Shown here: positions 30,793 to 31,933 of the stretch, in pieces | Position numbering within the stretch: position 1 is the first letter of the stretch | Layout of the letters: every line of letters begins with the position of its first letter | DNA from: Ophiocordyceps camponoti-saundersi (nom. inval.) | Taxonomy: Eukaryota; Ascomycota; Sordariomycetes; Hypocreales; Ophiocordycipitaceae | Length of the DNA: 31,933 nt | Direction of reading: 5' to 3' | Assembly: GCA_003339415.1 (NCBI GenBank) | Contig: PDHQ01000359.1 | Location: forward strand, 1-31,933 | Translations under genes and position numbers: made by a program | The notes under the pieces: model-generated | Databases searched by the model: none | The model's input: only the letters and a program-made list of their open reading frames with translations | Told to the model about the DNA's origin: nothing

Positions 30793-31933
30793 TTTAAGAG
30801 AAATATAGGGGACTAGGCTAAAAGCGGTTAGGTCTATTATATTCTTTAAGAAAAAAGCTTCTTAAAAATACCCTTTTTATCTTTATAGCTTATTTATAGA
30901 ATATTATAGAGTAGATTAAAGTTATAATATATATAAGTTATTATATATAACTATAAAGTTAAAGAAAAAAACTTAAAATTTTAAAAATTTTTCTAAATAT
31001 AAGGAAAATAGGTAAGGGTACTTAGTAATCGGCTCGGAAAAGCGCTTTACGCTATATATCCGGTCGTAGACCTACTTTTTATAGATATACCTTCCTTATA
31101 TTTTTAGAATATTTTTTAGTAGCAAAGTTTAAAGGTCTACTTAAAACCTCGTATTACTTATAAAAAGGGGTAGGTATAAAAAGCTCTTTTCCGTTAAGTT
31201 ATATAAAAACGAGGAAAAAGTAATAAAAAAGTAGGGAAAAAAGATATAAGACTCCTTATAGCTTTAGCTATATTAGGTTTTTTTTTATAATTTTAGCTAT
31301 TTATTATCTATTTTAAATAAATTCTAAAAGGGAATAGAAATATATTTTTACTACTTACTAAAGTAAGTACGTTACGCGCCGCGTAGCTACCGCGGGGTAA
31401 AGTACTCTTTATAACTTAGGGAATTTAAAAAAAATATAAAAGGTAAGTAAAAAAAAAAGTAAAAGTAATTTATAATATTTTAGTTAGAAAGATTCCTAAA
31501 TAGATTTATATTATATTATATTTCTTACTTATAGCGTATTTAAAAAATAAAGTAAGAATATTAATAATATATATATTATATTTTTTATAATAATATATTT
31601 TTAAAACGCTAGCTTAAATAAGGAAAAATTTTAAAAAAAAATTAAAATAAGCTATATTATAATAAAAATTAGTATTATTTTTTTTAAAAATAATACTTAC
31701 TTTTTAGTAAGTTATAAGTAAATAATTATTCTTTATATAATAAAAAGTATTTTTAAAACTAATAATTACTTTTAAATAAATTCTATAAAAAATATATATA
31801 AAAAGTTTATAAAATATAAAATATAAAAATTATTTTTAAAGTTTTTTTTTAAAAAATACTAATAAGAAAATAAGAAAGTAACTATTATACTAATAAGTTA
31901 TTTATAAATAATTTTATTAAACTATTCTATATA
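30793..31933. other. hAT B region upstream of the transposase, including internal repeat copy 3
   Basis: About 30820-31445 is the copy B version of the block found at 1330-1955 and 2765-3390 in copy A. It has AAGCGCTTTACGCTATATAT and CGGGGTAAAGTACT, with more CpG intact (CGGTCGTAGACC, CGTTACGCGCCGCG). From 31446 to the edge the sequence is AT-rich without a recognisable gene. The right end of the element lies beyond the window. Confidence 0.7.

Larger units (their letters stand above)
25671..31933 (-). mobile_element. hAT DNA transposon copy B, right end outside the window
   Basis: Starts at 25671 with the terminal inverted repeat TAGGGTTTAAAATTAGTTAG and carries a minus-strand transposase interrupted by a 1.9-kb retroposon. 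The 8 bp before it, CTTAAAGC (25663-25670), are the expected hAT-size target duplication; the partner is outside the window. Residual CpA and TpG are clearly commoner than in copies A and C (for example AAGTGTTAAATTCCAG near 26290 and TTGCTTTTCCAAG near 27476), so this is the least mutated hAT copy. Confidence 0.85.

Overview
The window is a graveyard of transposable elements from a filamentous ascomycete (Pezizomycotina). No functional protein gene is visible. The decisive sign is repeat-induced point mutation (RIP): CpA and TpG are almost absent (I find none between 6001 and 6600) while CpG is kept. RIP turns CpA into TpA and TpG into TpA, so CAA, CAG and TGG codons have become TAA and TAG, and many catalytic Asp, Cys and His codons have become Asn and Tyr. 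Sequence this AT-rich is typical of RIP-affected AT isochores. The species cannot be named from the sequence.

Layout: (1) 1-127, an (AAAT)n tract. (2) 128-4715, hAT copy A, transposase on the minus strand, right terminal inverted repeat ending at 4715. (3) 4716-about 10170, a plus-strand LINE (LINE1) whose 5' end was cut off by hAT A. (4) About 10171-10598 and 25337-25670, the two halves of hAT copy C, transposase on the plus strand. (5) 10599-25336, a Ty3/gypsy LTR retrotransposon between two LTRs of about 230 bp, lying inside hAT C. (6) 10844-18104, an apparently full-length LINE (LINE2) with 13-bp target duplications, lying just after the gypsy 5' LTR. (7) 19522-20119, a minus-strand tRNA-headed SINE with 18-bp target duplications, lying inside gypsy pol. 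(8) 25671 to the window end, hAT copy B, transposase on the minus strand, inserted into hAT C. (9) 28199-30091, a 1.9-kb retroposon with 13-bp target duplications, inserted into hAT B.

The nesting gives an order of events. hAT C is the oldest. LINE1 and the gypsy element entered it, and hAT B entered it at another site. hAT A entered LINE1, LINE2 and the SINE entered gypsy, and the 1.9-kb retroposon entered hAT B. Residual CpA and TpG are commonest in the SINE and in hAT B, so these took the least RIP.

The most interesting signal is one 3'-terminal sequence of about 110 bp, with a TA-rich simple tail, shared by LINE1, LINE2, the 1.9-kb retroposon and the SINE. This is the arrangement expected when a SINE is mobilised by a partner LINE through a common 3' tail. 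The LINEs also carry an unusually long region (over 2 kb) between the end of pol and that tail, containing degenerate possible coding sequence I cannot identify.
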